Shown here piece by piece: positions 15,780 to 22,364 of a DNA stretch of 50,178 bases. Source of the stretch: Candidatus Saccharibacteria bacterium UBA2112 (GTDB lineage Bacteria > Patescibacteriota > Saccharimonadia > Saccharimonadales > Saccharimonadaceae); assembly GCA_002331045.1 (NCBI GenBank), contig DCYK01000013.1, forward strand, positions 1-50,178, given 5' to 3'. The first letter of the stretch is position 1. Each line of letters opens with the position of its first letter. Made by a program: the position numbers and the translations under genes. The notes below the pieces were generated by a model. It was not told the origin of the DNA and ran no database searches. It saw nothing but the letters and a program-made list of their open reading frames with translations.

Positions 15780-16418
15780 TTAATTCTCCACTCCTGCGTC
15801 TCGCAGTGCGTTATCCAAAAGTTTTTCAAACGCTTCTACTTGGTTGCCGGGGTTATCAATTTTCTTACCGTTCAGCACGAATGTCGGCGTACCGGTTCCG
15901 CCAAGTCGATTCACTTCTTTCAAATCAGCGGTTATGACTGCGTTCGTCATTGGGTCTTCAAGGTCTTTTTTGAACTGTGTCATGTCCAGGCCGATTTCTT
16001 TCGCATAATTCTCGAAGTATTCGTTTGGTCGCTGTGACCTTTCCCATATTTTCTGCCCTTCAAAAATCTTGTCGTGCATTTCCCAGAACTTGCCTTGCAT
16101 AGCGGCGGCTTGAGCATGAGCCGCAGCCATTTTTGCGAATTGATGGCCGCTCGTGATCGGGAAGTTGCGAACACGAAACTTTACTCTGTCCTTATACTTT
16201 TCTTTGATTTCCTTCACTGTCGGATAGAACGCATAACAGGCCTCGCACTGGAAATCGACGAACTCCGTCAGCTCAACTTTACTGTCAAGCTTTCCATAAT
16301 AGTTGCTAGAGCCGTTACTTTTTGGCTCGCTGGCGTTATTCTTTGAGGCGAATACCATACCGGCAAATCCGACAACTATAACCGCTAAAATTATCAATAA
16401 TCTTTTACTCATGCTCAC
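15780..16418 (-). CDS. DsbA-like thiol oxidoreductase, membrane-anchored
   Basis: 212 residues: an N-terminal signal anchor (6-24), a thioredoxin fold with active site CEAC (after VDFQ, residues 57-60), an inserted helical domain and the cis-Pro loop GTGTPTF (about 175-181). This is the DsbA/Bdb layout used by many CPR bacteria and actinobacteria to form disulfides in exported proteins. AAGGAG stands 5 nt before the ATG. A hairpin abuts that site (16421-16475). The two small Cys-containing envelope proteins next to it, each with a CxxxC motif, could be substrates; that is inference. CydA/quinone would be a possible electron sink, but no DsbB/VKOR is present in the block. Confidence 0.9.
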   Translation of the reverse strand: MSMSKRLLIILAVIVVGFAGMVFASKNNASEPKSNGSSNYYGKLDSKVELTEFVDFQCEACYAFYPTVKEIKEKYKDRVKFRVRNFPITSGHQFAKMAAAHAQAAAMQGKFWEMHDKIFEGQKIWERSQRPNEYFENYAKEIGLDMTQFKKDLEDPMTNAVITADLKEVNRLGGTGTPTFVLNGKKIDNPGNQVEAFEKLLDNALRDAGVEN

Positions 16419-16420
16419 TC

Positions 16421-16475
16421 CTTAGATTTTGGATTAGAAATACTCAAACAGAAGTATCGAATCTCAAAATCTGAG
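16421..16475. other. Long imperfect hairpin before the dsbA-like gene
   Basis: CTTAGATTTTGGATT (16421-16435) pairs with AATCTCAAAATCTGAG (16460-16475) with one bulge, and an inner stem ATACT/AGTAT lies within the loop. It spans the stop codon of the upstream small gene and touches the AAGGAG site of the dsbA-like gene. It could be a weak terminator or modulate translation. Confidence 0.4.
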
Positions 16476-16793
16476 TTGCGTGGAAAGTAGTCTTCGTTTT
16501 TGGAGATAAAATATACTTAATAAAGCAGTTATCGGGGCCAGGTAGAGTAGCGTTAAGTTCAGTTCCCTCAGGTTAAGATTAAAAGGAGGGGGAGCCGGTT
16601 CCTTTTCATCATTTTCACCATCCTTAATATTGATGCTGCCAGGCAGTTGCGATCCGTGCGAGCTACACATTGCACTACAGTCAGATCTCTCAACAACCGT
16701 TGACGAACTATGGGATGAGAGACCAAGAAGCGCACATCCGGCAATCAAAAATACCGATACGAATAGCAACCCTACTCTTAGCCTCTTTAGCAT
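16464..16793 (-). CDS. Small lipoprotein-like protein with CxxxC and Pro-rich motif
   Basis: 109 residues. A signal peptide ends in the lipobox IAGC (Cys20), so it should be a lipoprotein. Outside are SDCSAMCSS (CxxxC), then an acidic, Pro-rich stretch KEPAPPPFNL, and a C-terminal hydrophobic helix (LLYLAPITALLSIFYL) with a basic end. The segment is clearly related to the divergent neighbour at 16849. TATAAT (16806-16801) ends seven bases before this ATG, supporting this start over longer upstream ones. Function unknown; perhaps a thiol/metal partner of the DsbA-like protein downstream. Confidence 0.6.
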   Translation of the reverse strand: MLKRLRVGLLFVSVFLIAGCALLGLSSHSSSTVVERSDCSAMCSSHGSQLPGSINIKDGENDEKEPAPPPFNLNLRELNLTLLYLAPITALLSIFYLQKRRLLSTQLRF

Positions 16794-16833
16794 TGAATCC
16801 ATTATACAGCACATTGCCCGAGTGCTAACATGG

Positions 16834-16839
16834 TAAAAT
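16834..16839 (+). promoter_or_regulatory. -10 element in divergent promoter region
   Basis: TAAAAT ends nine bases before ATG 16849. The gap to the divergent -10 (16801-16806) contains an inverted repeat, AGCAC (16809-16813) and GTGCT (16823-16827), which could be a shared operator. Confidence 0.45.
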
Positions 16840-16848
16840 AAAATGTAC

Positions 16849-17214
16849 ATGCTTAGTGCATTCAAAGCCATCGCGTATATCGTTCTTTCCGTTATCACGG
16901 TTAATATTGTTCATAGTGGTATGACGACAGCCGCCGACTTCGGTCATCTCGATAACTATGCCTCCGTCCAGAACGCACAGAGCAATAGCGAATGTAAACC
17001 TGTTTGTTATGGTTCTCCTGTGGCAAATAGGAGCAAGGTCGCAAATATAAAGAAAGATGAACGTGATCCTATCCCGCCAAGTTTTAATTTGAGCGACCAC
17101 CAGTTTATCGAGCAATCGGATAATCTTCTTACCGACAAACAGATATGGAAGCTTGCAAGTTGGGTGCCACCAGACCGACTCTTGCAGTCCAGTGCCTACA
17201 CAACAAGTCACTAA
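16849..17214 (+). CDS. Small exported protein with CxxxC and Pro-rich motif (paralogue of 16464)
   Basis: 121 residues from ATG 16849; ATG 16843 in the same frame is possible but lies too close to the -10 box. An N-terminal hydrophobic segment (AIAYIVLSVITVNIV) serves as signal or anchor. SECKPVC (CxxxC) is followed by IKKDERDPIPPSFNL, matching the divergent neighbour's SDCSAMC and NIKDGENDEKEPAPPPFNL in order and spacing. The rest, with DKQIWKLASW, is unassigned. The pair probably arose by duplication. Next in line are a 49-residue microprotein and the CHAP hydrolase. Confidence 0.6.
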   Translation: MLSAFKAIAYIVLSVITVNIVHSGMTTAADFGHLDNYASVQNAQSNSECKPVCYGSPVANRSKVANIKKDERDPIPPSFNLSDHQFIEQSDNLLTDKQIWKLASWVPPDRLLQSSAYTTSH

Positions 17215-17255
17215 TCTTTATTTAACACCTCAAACAAGTGTTAATCGGAGATTAT

Positions 17256-17405
17256 ATGAAAGTAAGTACAATATTTAAAGTTTTCCTGGCAGTCGCAGCA
17301 ATCATTGTCGGCATTTGGTTTTTTTTAACCGAAATCCAGTTTCAGCAAATGAAAAGTAACGCTCAAAAAGCATCTGCGGTCAGATCAAGTTCGGAAATGG
17401 CATAG
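17256..17405 (+). CDS. 49-residue single-helix membrane microprotein
   Basis: Starts ATG 17256 behind CGGAG (7-nt spacing) and ends TAG 17403-17405. One helix (VFLAVAAIIVGIWFFLT) near the N-terminus, then a polar tail QQMKSNAQKASAVRSSS. Function unknown. It lies 12 nt before the CHAP hydrolase start and is probably co-transcribed with it, so it may be an anchor or accessory for it. Confidence 0.55.
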   Translation: MKVSTIFKVFLAVAAIIVGIWFFLTEIQFQQMKSNAQKASAVRSSSEMA

Positions 17406-17416
17406 GAATTCGCGTT

Positions 17417-18571
17417 ATGAACAAAAAATACATACGAATAACTATCGCCTTAGTGTTTGGGATCTTATCAACTCAGTATCCAGTCCCCAACGCTAATGCC
17501 GATAAATATGATAGCCAGATACAGGCTTTGCAACGAGAAATTGACCAGTTCCAAGCCGAAGCCAGTAAACTCAAAGATCAGGCGCGAACACTTGAGCGAG
17601 AAGTTGCGCAGCTTGACTCTGAGCGACAGATCATCCAGGGTCAAATAGACCTGTCGCAGCTGAAATATGACAAGTTGCAGATGGACATTGAAGCAACGAA
17701 GAAAAAGCTTTCCGACGCAAGGGAAGCACTTGGGGACACCATCGCTGACATATACGTTGATAGTGATATTTCTTCGATTGAGATGCTTGCCAGCAGCAAA
17801 AGTGTCAGTGACTTTGTTGATAAAAGCTCGTATCAATCAGCGATCGCTGACGAACTGCGAAAAACAACCGAAGAGATCAAGACGCTCAAGAGCGATCTTG
17901 AAAAACAACAAACGGACGTGAAGCGTATTCTTGCGGAACAAGAACTCGCAAAGAACGAACTGATAAAGAAGACTAATGATCGACAAAGTATTCTCGATCA
18001 AACACGCGGACAAGAAAGTACATACAATAATCTTGTTGCCGACCGAGAAAAGAAGCAAGGCGAATTACACAGACAACAACAAGCTGAAATTGAAGCCGCA
18101 ATCCGGCGAGCCGGAGGGGGTATAGGGCCAATCCTCATCGGTGATTCCAGTAAGGGTGGTTATCCTTGGGAGGCCGGATGTTGGCTCGATTCCAATGCGT
18201 GGTCATACGGTGGAGTTAATGGCAATGGCACCGACCCCCTGGGATATGGTTGCAGACAATGCGTTAGCTACACGGCATTTAAAGTCGGCCAACGAACAGG
18301 CAATTATCCCCGCTACTGGGGTAATGCAAACATGTGGCCATCTAGCGCAAGAGCCGCTGGTTACCAAACTGGAAGTGCGCCCCGTGCTAATTCCGTTGGT
18401 GTTATTATGACTGGTCAGTACGGACATACCGTATGGGTCGACAGCGTAAATGGAGACGGGACACTCACGATTAGCCAATATAACTATTACAATGCTGGTG
18501 GACCTGGCTGGGGTAACTATAGCAAGATGCGAGTTCCCGCTAGTACATACAATGTATTCATCTATTTCTAA
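17417..18571 (+). CDS. Coiled-coil CHAP-domain peptidoglycan hydrolase
   Basis: 384 residues: signal peptide (cleavage near NANA, residue 28), a long coiled coil (about 32-230) of the PcsB/CwlO type, and a C-terminal CHAP domain (about 255-384). The catalytic Cys is in CRQCVSYTAFKVG and the His in GQYGHTVWVDSV, with the WGNANMWP loop between. PcsB-like coiled coils usually keep the hydrolase inactive until an FtsEX-type partner engages them; no such partner is seen here. It would cleave peptide bonds in cell wall, for example to make room for the secretion channel. A second CHAP protein is encoded in the type IV secretion operon. Confidence 0.88.
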   Translation: MNKKYIRITIALVFGILSTQYPVPNANADKYDSQIQALQREIDQFQAEASKLKDQARTLEREVAQLDSERQIIQGQIDLSQLKYDKLQMDIEATKKKLSDAREALGDTIADIYVDSDISSIEMLASSKSVSDFVDKSSYQSAIADELRKTTEEIKTLKSDLEKQQTDVKRILAEQELAKNELIKKTNDRQSILDQTRGQESTYNNLVADREKKQGELHRQQQAEIEAAIRRAGGGIGPILIGDSSKGGYPWEAGCWLDSNAWSYGGVNGNGTDPLGYGCRQCVSYTAFKVGQRTGNYPRYWGNANMWPSSARAAGYQTGSAPRANSVGVIMTGQYGHTVWVDSVNGDGTLTISQYNYYNAGGPGWGNYSKMRVPASTYNVFIYF

Positions 18572-18584
18572 TCGCGTAACACAC

Positions 18585-19196
18585 TTAACACAAGTCCTTA
18601 TATTTTATGGCGATGTAACCTTCCCGTGCAAGTATCACGACAAAGATAAGACCAGCCGCAGGATCTAACCACCAAACTGGATAAAAGTAGTTGATAGTTA
18701 CGCTAACAAGCAATGTTACGGACATAAGGACACAAACAAGTGTTTGTTTACTGTCGGCGACTAGACTCGGGCTGTTAATCGCCTTGCCTGTCTTGTACTT
18801 CATATAAGTTAGAAGCGGCATAACCAGTAACGATAGAACAGCAATTATGATACCTATAACGCTTGCCTCCGGCGCTTCCCGACTAATCAGTTTGCTAACT
18901 GCTTCATAGAGTATGTAAGCGGCTAAGATGAAGAATGTTATACCTACAAGCGTTGCCGCTTTCGCTTCAACCGCTTCTTCTTCCTCTTCCGTCATTTTGC
19001 CGTGTTTGCCAAGACGCCATATCATCACAGTTCCCGATAGGCTTTCGATGAAGCTATCCATTCCAAACCCAATAAGCGCGACGCTGCCCGTAAGGTAACC
19101 GACAAATACAGACACGATACCTTCCAGTACGTTATAGCCAACGGTAATGTAGGAAAGAATCAGTCCAAGTTTATGAGTTTTCTTTAGCCCAAACAT
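18585..19196 (-). CDS. CDF-like cation transporter, membrane domain only
   Basis: 203 residues with six predicted helices and no cytoplasmic domain. Helix 2 has GFGMDSFIES (D47xxxE51) where CDF proteins have the metal-site HxxxD, and helix 5 begins SLVADSKQTLVC. An acidic loop (MTEEEEEAVEAKAA) follows helix 3. It belongs to the truncated CDF group related to TMEM163-type proteins. It may carry divalent cations or pair with another transporter. Two bases separate it from the His-rich gene upstream, so the two form an operon. Confidence 0.75.
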   Translation of the reverse strand: MFGLKKTHKLGLILSYITVGYNVLEGIVSVFVGYLTGSVALIGFGMDSFIESLSGTVMIWRLGKHGKMTEEEEEAVEAKAATLVGITFFILAAYILYEAVSKLISREAPEASVIGIIIAVLSLLVMPLLTYMKYKTGKAINSPSLVADSKQTLVCVLMSVTLLVSVTINYFYPVWWLDPAAGLIFVVILAREGYIAIKYKDLC

Positions 19197-19198
19197 TA

Positions 19199-20038
19199 TT
19201 AGCCTCCGCAGGTACTATCAGTTAACGGTTCTAGCTTGTTAAAACGATCTTTGATTTGCTGGTCGGTCGGCGCATCTTTTTGAACAAAAATTACGACGTT
19301 GCCTATAAGGTTATTTATTCGAGTTAGCTTTTGCTCCTCGGTTTCAGTGGATTCACTATTGCCACTTTGAGTCGATGAGTGGTCTTCCGTGCCATGCGCG
19401 TAGGCTTTGGGGAATAAACTGTCGAGAAAACTTACCTCTTCACCTTTATTTATTTTATGTGCCGGGGAGTTACTTGTTTTGCCAAAAAACTCTTCGAGGT
19501 CCTTACTCCGCCAGTCATCAAAATTACGCTTTTTGTAACCGTTTTCATCACCCGTATAAATATGAAATTCTTCTTTTGCCGGCAATCCCGGTAGATAATC
19601 TCCATGTGTTGTTACTTTTTGAATGTCAGTAAGATCGTCAAGCTTATAGCCTAAAGCATTATCCATACCGCCAATATAGTTCCAGCCGTAATACTTCATA
19701 ACCATTCCACCTGTCATGCCTTCCCAGTGAATATGAGTGAACTGGTCTTTATTGTCATGGAAATGAATAGGCTGCTCGGGGAGATTCGCATTACACTGGT
19801 CTTTGGCATAGCCTGTTTGATATGCCTTTGTACCAAAGTTTTCTGCCTTGCCGTTAACCAAAATCTGCATTCGGAAATGATAGTGCTCCAGTTTCGGATT
19901 TCGTATTACCTCCGGTGAGTTTGCATATACATACCCGACGAAAATAAGTGCAAGTGGAACAACGGCGGCAACTATCATGGTAGCCGCTCGAACCAGCTTC
20001 TTTAGACGCTTTTGACTGGTAGCTTTTTTGTCTTCCAT
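19199..20038 (-). CDS. His-rich membrane-anchored protein, putative metal binder
   Basis: 279 residues; not assigned to a named family. A signal anchor (about 20-39) is followed by an extracytoplasmic part with clustered His: EHYHFRMQILVNG, PIHFHDNKDQFTHIHWEGM, HGDYLPG, EFHIYTG and AYAHGTEDHSS. Met and Tyr are also frequent (GGMVMKYYGWNYIGG). A C-terminal stretch (IGNVVIFVQKDAPTDQQIKDRF) looks like a separate small domain. ATG 20038 was chosen because AAGGAG stands 5 nt before it. Its operon partner is a cation transporter, which suggests capture of a divalent metal or copper; that is inference. Confidence 0.6.
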   Translation of the reverse strand: MEDKKATSQKRLKKLVRAATMIVAAVVPLALIFVGYVYANSPEVIRNPKLEHYHFRMQILVNGKAENFGTKAYQTGYAKDQCNANLPEQPIHFHDNKDQFTHIHWEGMTGGMVMKYYGWNYIGGMDNALGYKLDDLTDIQKVTTHGDYLPGLPAKEEFHIYTGDENGYKKRNFDDWRSKDLEEFFGKTSNSPAHKINKGEEVSFLDSLFPKAYAHGTEDHSSTQSGNSESTETEEQKLTRINNLIGNVVIFVQKDAPTDQQIKDRFNKLEPLTDSTCGG

Positions 20039-20133
20039 AACCTCTCCTTCAATCATCCTCACCATTATATGCTAACTTCGAACCATATTGTAGGTATAGA
20101 GATGCCATAAGCCGATTTAATACAGGATTTTGG

Positions 20134-20139
20134 TACAAT
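20134..20139 (+). promoter_or_regulatory. -10 element TACAAT before the 20161 gene
   Basis: TACAAT lies 21 bases before the ATG at 20161, with GAGGA between as the ribosome binding site. The -35 is not clear. Confidence 0.4.
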
Positions 20140-20160
20140 AAGGCCTGAGGATTTGGTTAT

Positions 20161-20673
20161 ATGCCTGAGAGACAAGATAAATTAAAAAATTTAGATGATA
20201 CTAAGACGCAGAATTGGCTTGATCTTGCCAGTCATTTTCAAGCAAAAGTTTTAAAACGCACGTCAGAAGTGGCCTTTTTACATACAAAGGCGGGTTTCCT
20301 AATCGCAGCAGCAGTTATAGAACTCCAAGCGATATCTGAATTGCCAAAATTCACAAATAATCTGATGATTTATGGTATGTTAGTTGCCGCAACTCTCGCA
20401 TTCACGTCATTGGTAATCTCCATTACATCAATGAACATTAGTAGGAGTGCGACACCGCTCAATCCCGACGATATGATCCTCGGGCTTACCGAGCGGCCAA
20501 AGATGAGCCGTAGTGATTTTGCAAACTGGCTCGCCAAAAGCTACGCAGCCGCGAATAAAGAGTTTAACTCAAAATACAGTCGGAAATACAATCAGCAAAT
20601 TATTTCAGCCAGTTTATTAGTCGCGTCATTCGTTATCATTGTAATTTTGAAAGGAATTCATACCTATGTCTGA
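20161..20673 (+). CDS. Small membrane protein, SMODS/Pycsar-effector-like helix plan
   Basis: 170 residues. An amphipathic N-terminus, two helices (about 45-60 and 68-92), a polar middle (about 95-145) and a third helix at the end (IISASLLVASFVIIVIL). The segment SEVAFLHTKAGFLIAAAVI resembles the start of the two-helix membrane effectors of nucleotide-signalling defence systems, which typically read D-x-KA-x-x-L before the first helix. That resemblance is by eye only. It overlaps the next gene by eight bases and lies upstream of the TIR module, so a defence role is possible. Confidence 0.5.
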   Translation: MPERQDKLKNLDDTKTQNWLDLASHFQAKVLKRTSEVAFLHTKAGFLIAAAVIELQAISELPKFTNNLMIYGMLVAATLAFTSLVISITSMNISRSATPLNPDDMILGLTERPKMSRSDFANWLAKSYAAANKEFNSKYSRKYNQQIISASLLVASFVIIVILKGIHTYV

Positions 20674-20908
20674 TACCGATGAACCGTACGTCGAGCCAGC
20701 TGTAAGCGCGCCGGAAGCCTCTTATGATGTAGTTCGGGAAACGTACCAACCACCAACGGCATCTATAGAATCGGTAAAGGCTGACACCTTGCCGCGCGCT
20801 TCGGTTGAAACCGTCCAGCTCAGTGAAGATCCAAAACCAGCCCAGCCGCAACCATCAGTAGATTACGAGAAAAAAGGTCTTGGCCTCGACGGGCGACGAC
20901 TCGGTTAA
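20666..20908 (+). CDS. Small disordered Pro/Glu-rich protein
   Basis: 80 residues, no recognisable domain; acidic, rich in Pro, Ser and Val (DEPYVEPAVSAPEAS, DPKPAQPQPSV), and probably unstructured, with a short basic end GLGLDGRRLG. Its start overlaps the end of the preceding membrane-protein gene by eight bases, which supports translation. No membrane segment. Confidence 0.45.
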   Translation: MSDTDEPYVEPAVSAPEASYDVVRETYQPPTASIESVKADTLPRASVETVQLSEDPKPAQPQPSVDYEKKGLGLDGRRLG

Positions 20909-20939
20909 GCATAAGCACTACACAATAAACATTACTGTA

Positions 20940-20968
20940 TTGCAAATCAAGCTCAATCACTGTAAGAT
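20940..20968 (+). promoter_or_regulatory. Promoter of the TIR/membrane module
   Basis: TTGCAA (20940-20945), 17 bases, TAAGAT (20963-20968). The ATG of the first gene is nine bases after the -10 box and lacks a ribosome binding site, so its mRNA should start within two bases of the ATG. Confidence 0.6.
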
Positions 20969-20977
20969 TGTGACTAC

Positions 20978-21436
20978 ATGGTAAAAACAGGGACGACAGC
21001 GGAGGATAAAAGAAAACACTTGGAGTTTGTTCAAGGTGTTGTCAACCGCATGGCGTCAAATTCTTTTCTGTTCAAGGGCTGGTCGATAACTATCATCGCC
21101 GGACTTTCGGCTTTTGCCACTACAGACTCAAATACCGCGTTCATGGTCATACCGATCGTCTCGACTTTGTTGTTTTGGAGCGTGGACGCGTATTATCTCA
21201 TGCTTGAGCGAGCGTTCAGAAATATCTACAACAAAGTTGCCAAAACGAAGCCGGAGCAAATTGATTACTCTTTGACGCCTGCCAAAGAGGACAGAACCGT
21301 GAAGTCATGGGCGAAGGTGTTCTTCGGACGGCCAATTCTGGTTCTTTTCTACGGAACCGTCCTTGTTATGCTGATTATCTTGTCGTTGATACTAAATAAT
21401 TACGGATTGGAAGTGAGGATTATCCATGGCTCGTAA
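20978..21436 (+). CDS. Four-helix membrane protein, partner of TIR protein
   Basis: 152 residues. The N-terminal motif EFVQGVVNRMASNSFLFKGW is followed by two helices (about 38-50 and 54-70), a cytoplasmic middle with YLMLERAFRNIYNKV and a strong C-terminal helix (ILVLFYGTVLVMLIILSLIL). From memory, proteins with this start commonly sit beside ThsB-like TIR proteins and carry no functional name. The open frame of the TIR gene begins 11 bases before its stop, so the two are translationally coupled. A pore-forming or membrane-disrupting effector that responds to the TIR product is the natural hypothesis. Confidence 0.65.
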   Translation: MVKTGTTAEDKRKHLEFVQGVVNRMASNSFLFKGWSITIIAGLSAFATTDSNTAFMVIPIVSTLLFWSVDAYYLMLERAFRNIYNKVAKTKPEQIDYSLTPAKEDRTVKSWAKVFFGRPILVLFYGTVLVMLIILSLILNNYGLEVRIIHGS

Positions 21437-21875
21437 AGTATTTTTCAGCTTTCACTACGCCCGTGACGCATGGCGCGTCGGACAAGTGAGGAATAGCAAC
21501 GTAATAACCGGTCTGGAGAAAAGCCCTTTCTACGATAAAGCGCAGTGGGAAACGATAAAGCGACAGGGCGACCAGGCAGTAAAAAATTGGATCGACAATC
21601 AACTCAACGGAACTTCCGTAACCATAGTATTGATCGGTAAAGAGACGGCTTCCCGCAGGTGGGTTAAATATGAAATTCAAAAAAGTATAGAGCTTGGCAA
21701 AGGGCTTTTGGGCGTTCATATCACTGGCATAAAAGACCAGAATGGAAATACGGAAACCGCGCTTGGCGCGAACCCACTGCCCGCTGGATATCCTGTGTAT
21801 AAATGGAACGCTAGCGACGGTGCTAAAAACCTTGGCGTATGGATTGAGCAGGCTGCAGTTAAAGCAGGCAGATAA
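21426..21875 (+). CDS. TIR_2 (DUF1863/ThsB-like) domain protein
   Basis: 149 residues, a single TIR-like domain of the Thoeris ThsB type. It starts with the family motif KVFFSFHYARDAWR (residues 4-17), then QVRNSNV. VTIVLIGKETASRRWVKYEI (about 65-84) holds the W-V-x-x-E motif, so Glu83 would be the NADase glutamate seen in SARM1 and ThsB. GLLGVHI and the late NPLPAGYPVYKW match the rest of the fold. ThsB makes a cyclic or modified ADP-ribose signal from NAD+ on phage infection. No ThsA (SIR2/SLOG or macro) gene is nearby; the overlapping membrane gene takes its place. Confidence 0.82.
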   Translation: MARKVFFSFHYARDAWRVGQVRNSNVITGLEKSPFYDKAQWETIKRQGDQAVKNWIDNQLNGTSVTIVLIGKETASRRWVKYEIQKSIELGKGLLGVHITGIKDQNGNTETALGANPLPAGYPVYKWNASDGAKNLGVWIEQAAVKAGR

Positions 21876-22016
21876 AAATTATGTAGTAGAATTTGCAATA
21901 CTTTCATAGGTGGTGAAGATTCTTATGCTATCTCTGAAAAAGCTTACGTTGATCATATTAAGAAATATTTCATGGTATCTTCAAGTCACAACTATTTTCA
22001 AACGGAGGGTCCCATC

Positions 22017-22361
22017 GTGATCAGAAGTTCCATTGGTATTAAAATAGTGACATTTACAGTATTAGTGGGAATACCAATAGTGTTCACAACACCAGCGTTC
22101 GCCGCAGGGGGCGACGTCGCGCAGGTGCAGACGTTTATTCGAAGCGTCATACAGGTAGTAGCAGGTTTGGCCGGTCTCGTCGCGACCGGTTTTATTGTTG
22201 TTGGTGGTTTCACCTACATCACCAGCTCGGGCAATCCCGAGCACCTCGACAGGGCAAAGCGCACGCTGTTCTTTTCGGGCGGCGGACTTGCCATTGTCAT
22301 AGCCGCTTTCGTCCTGAGTAACATCGTGACGACACTGGCGACTCAAGCATTCGGAGCCTAG
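22017..22361 (+). CDS. VirB2/TrbC-like pilin subunit
   Basis: 114 residues, GTG start at 22017 with GGAGGG 8 nt upstream. A signal peptide ends at AFA-AGG (about residue 31). The mature part has the VirB2 plan: two helices (VIQVVAGLAGLVATGFIVVGG and FFSGGGLAIVIAAFVL) around a short loop FTYITSSGNPEHLDRAKR. It would form the conjugation pilus or channel wall. It is the first gene of the secretion operon, three bases before the VirB6-like gene, which begins with a copy of the same module. Confidence 0.82.
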   Translation: MIRSSIGIKIVTFTVLVGIPIVFTTPAFAAGGDVAQVQTFIRSVIQVVAGLAGLVATGFIVVGGFTYITSSGNPEHLDRAKRTLFFSGGGLAIVIAAFVLSNIVTTLATQAFGA

Positions 22362-22364
22362 ATC

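Noticed and set aside
16806..16836. GAGTGCTAA (16821-16829) equals one half of the CIRCE operator of HrcA
   Set aside because: The other half (TTAGCACTC nine bases away) is not there; the base pairs that do form, AGCAC and GTGCT, have the wrong spacing.
21925..22020. 31-codon ORF before the VirB2 gene whose TGA overlaps the GTG start
   Set aside because: No well-placed ribosome binding site and an unremarkable sequence; a leader peptide is possible but the support is too thin to annotate.
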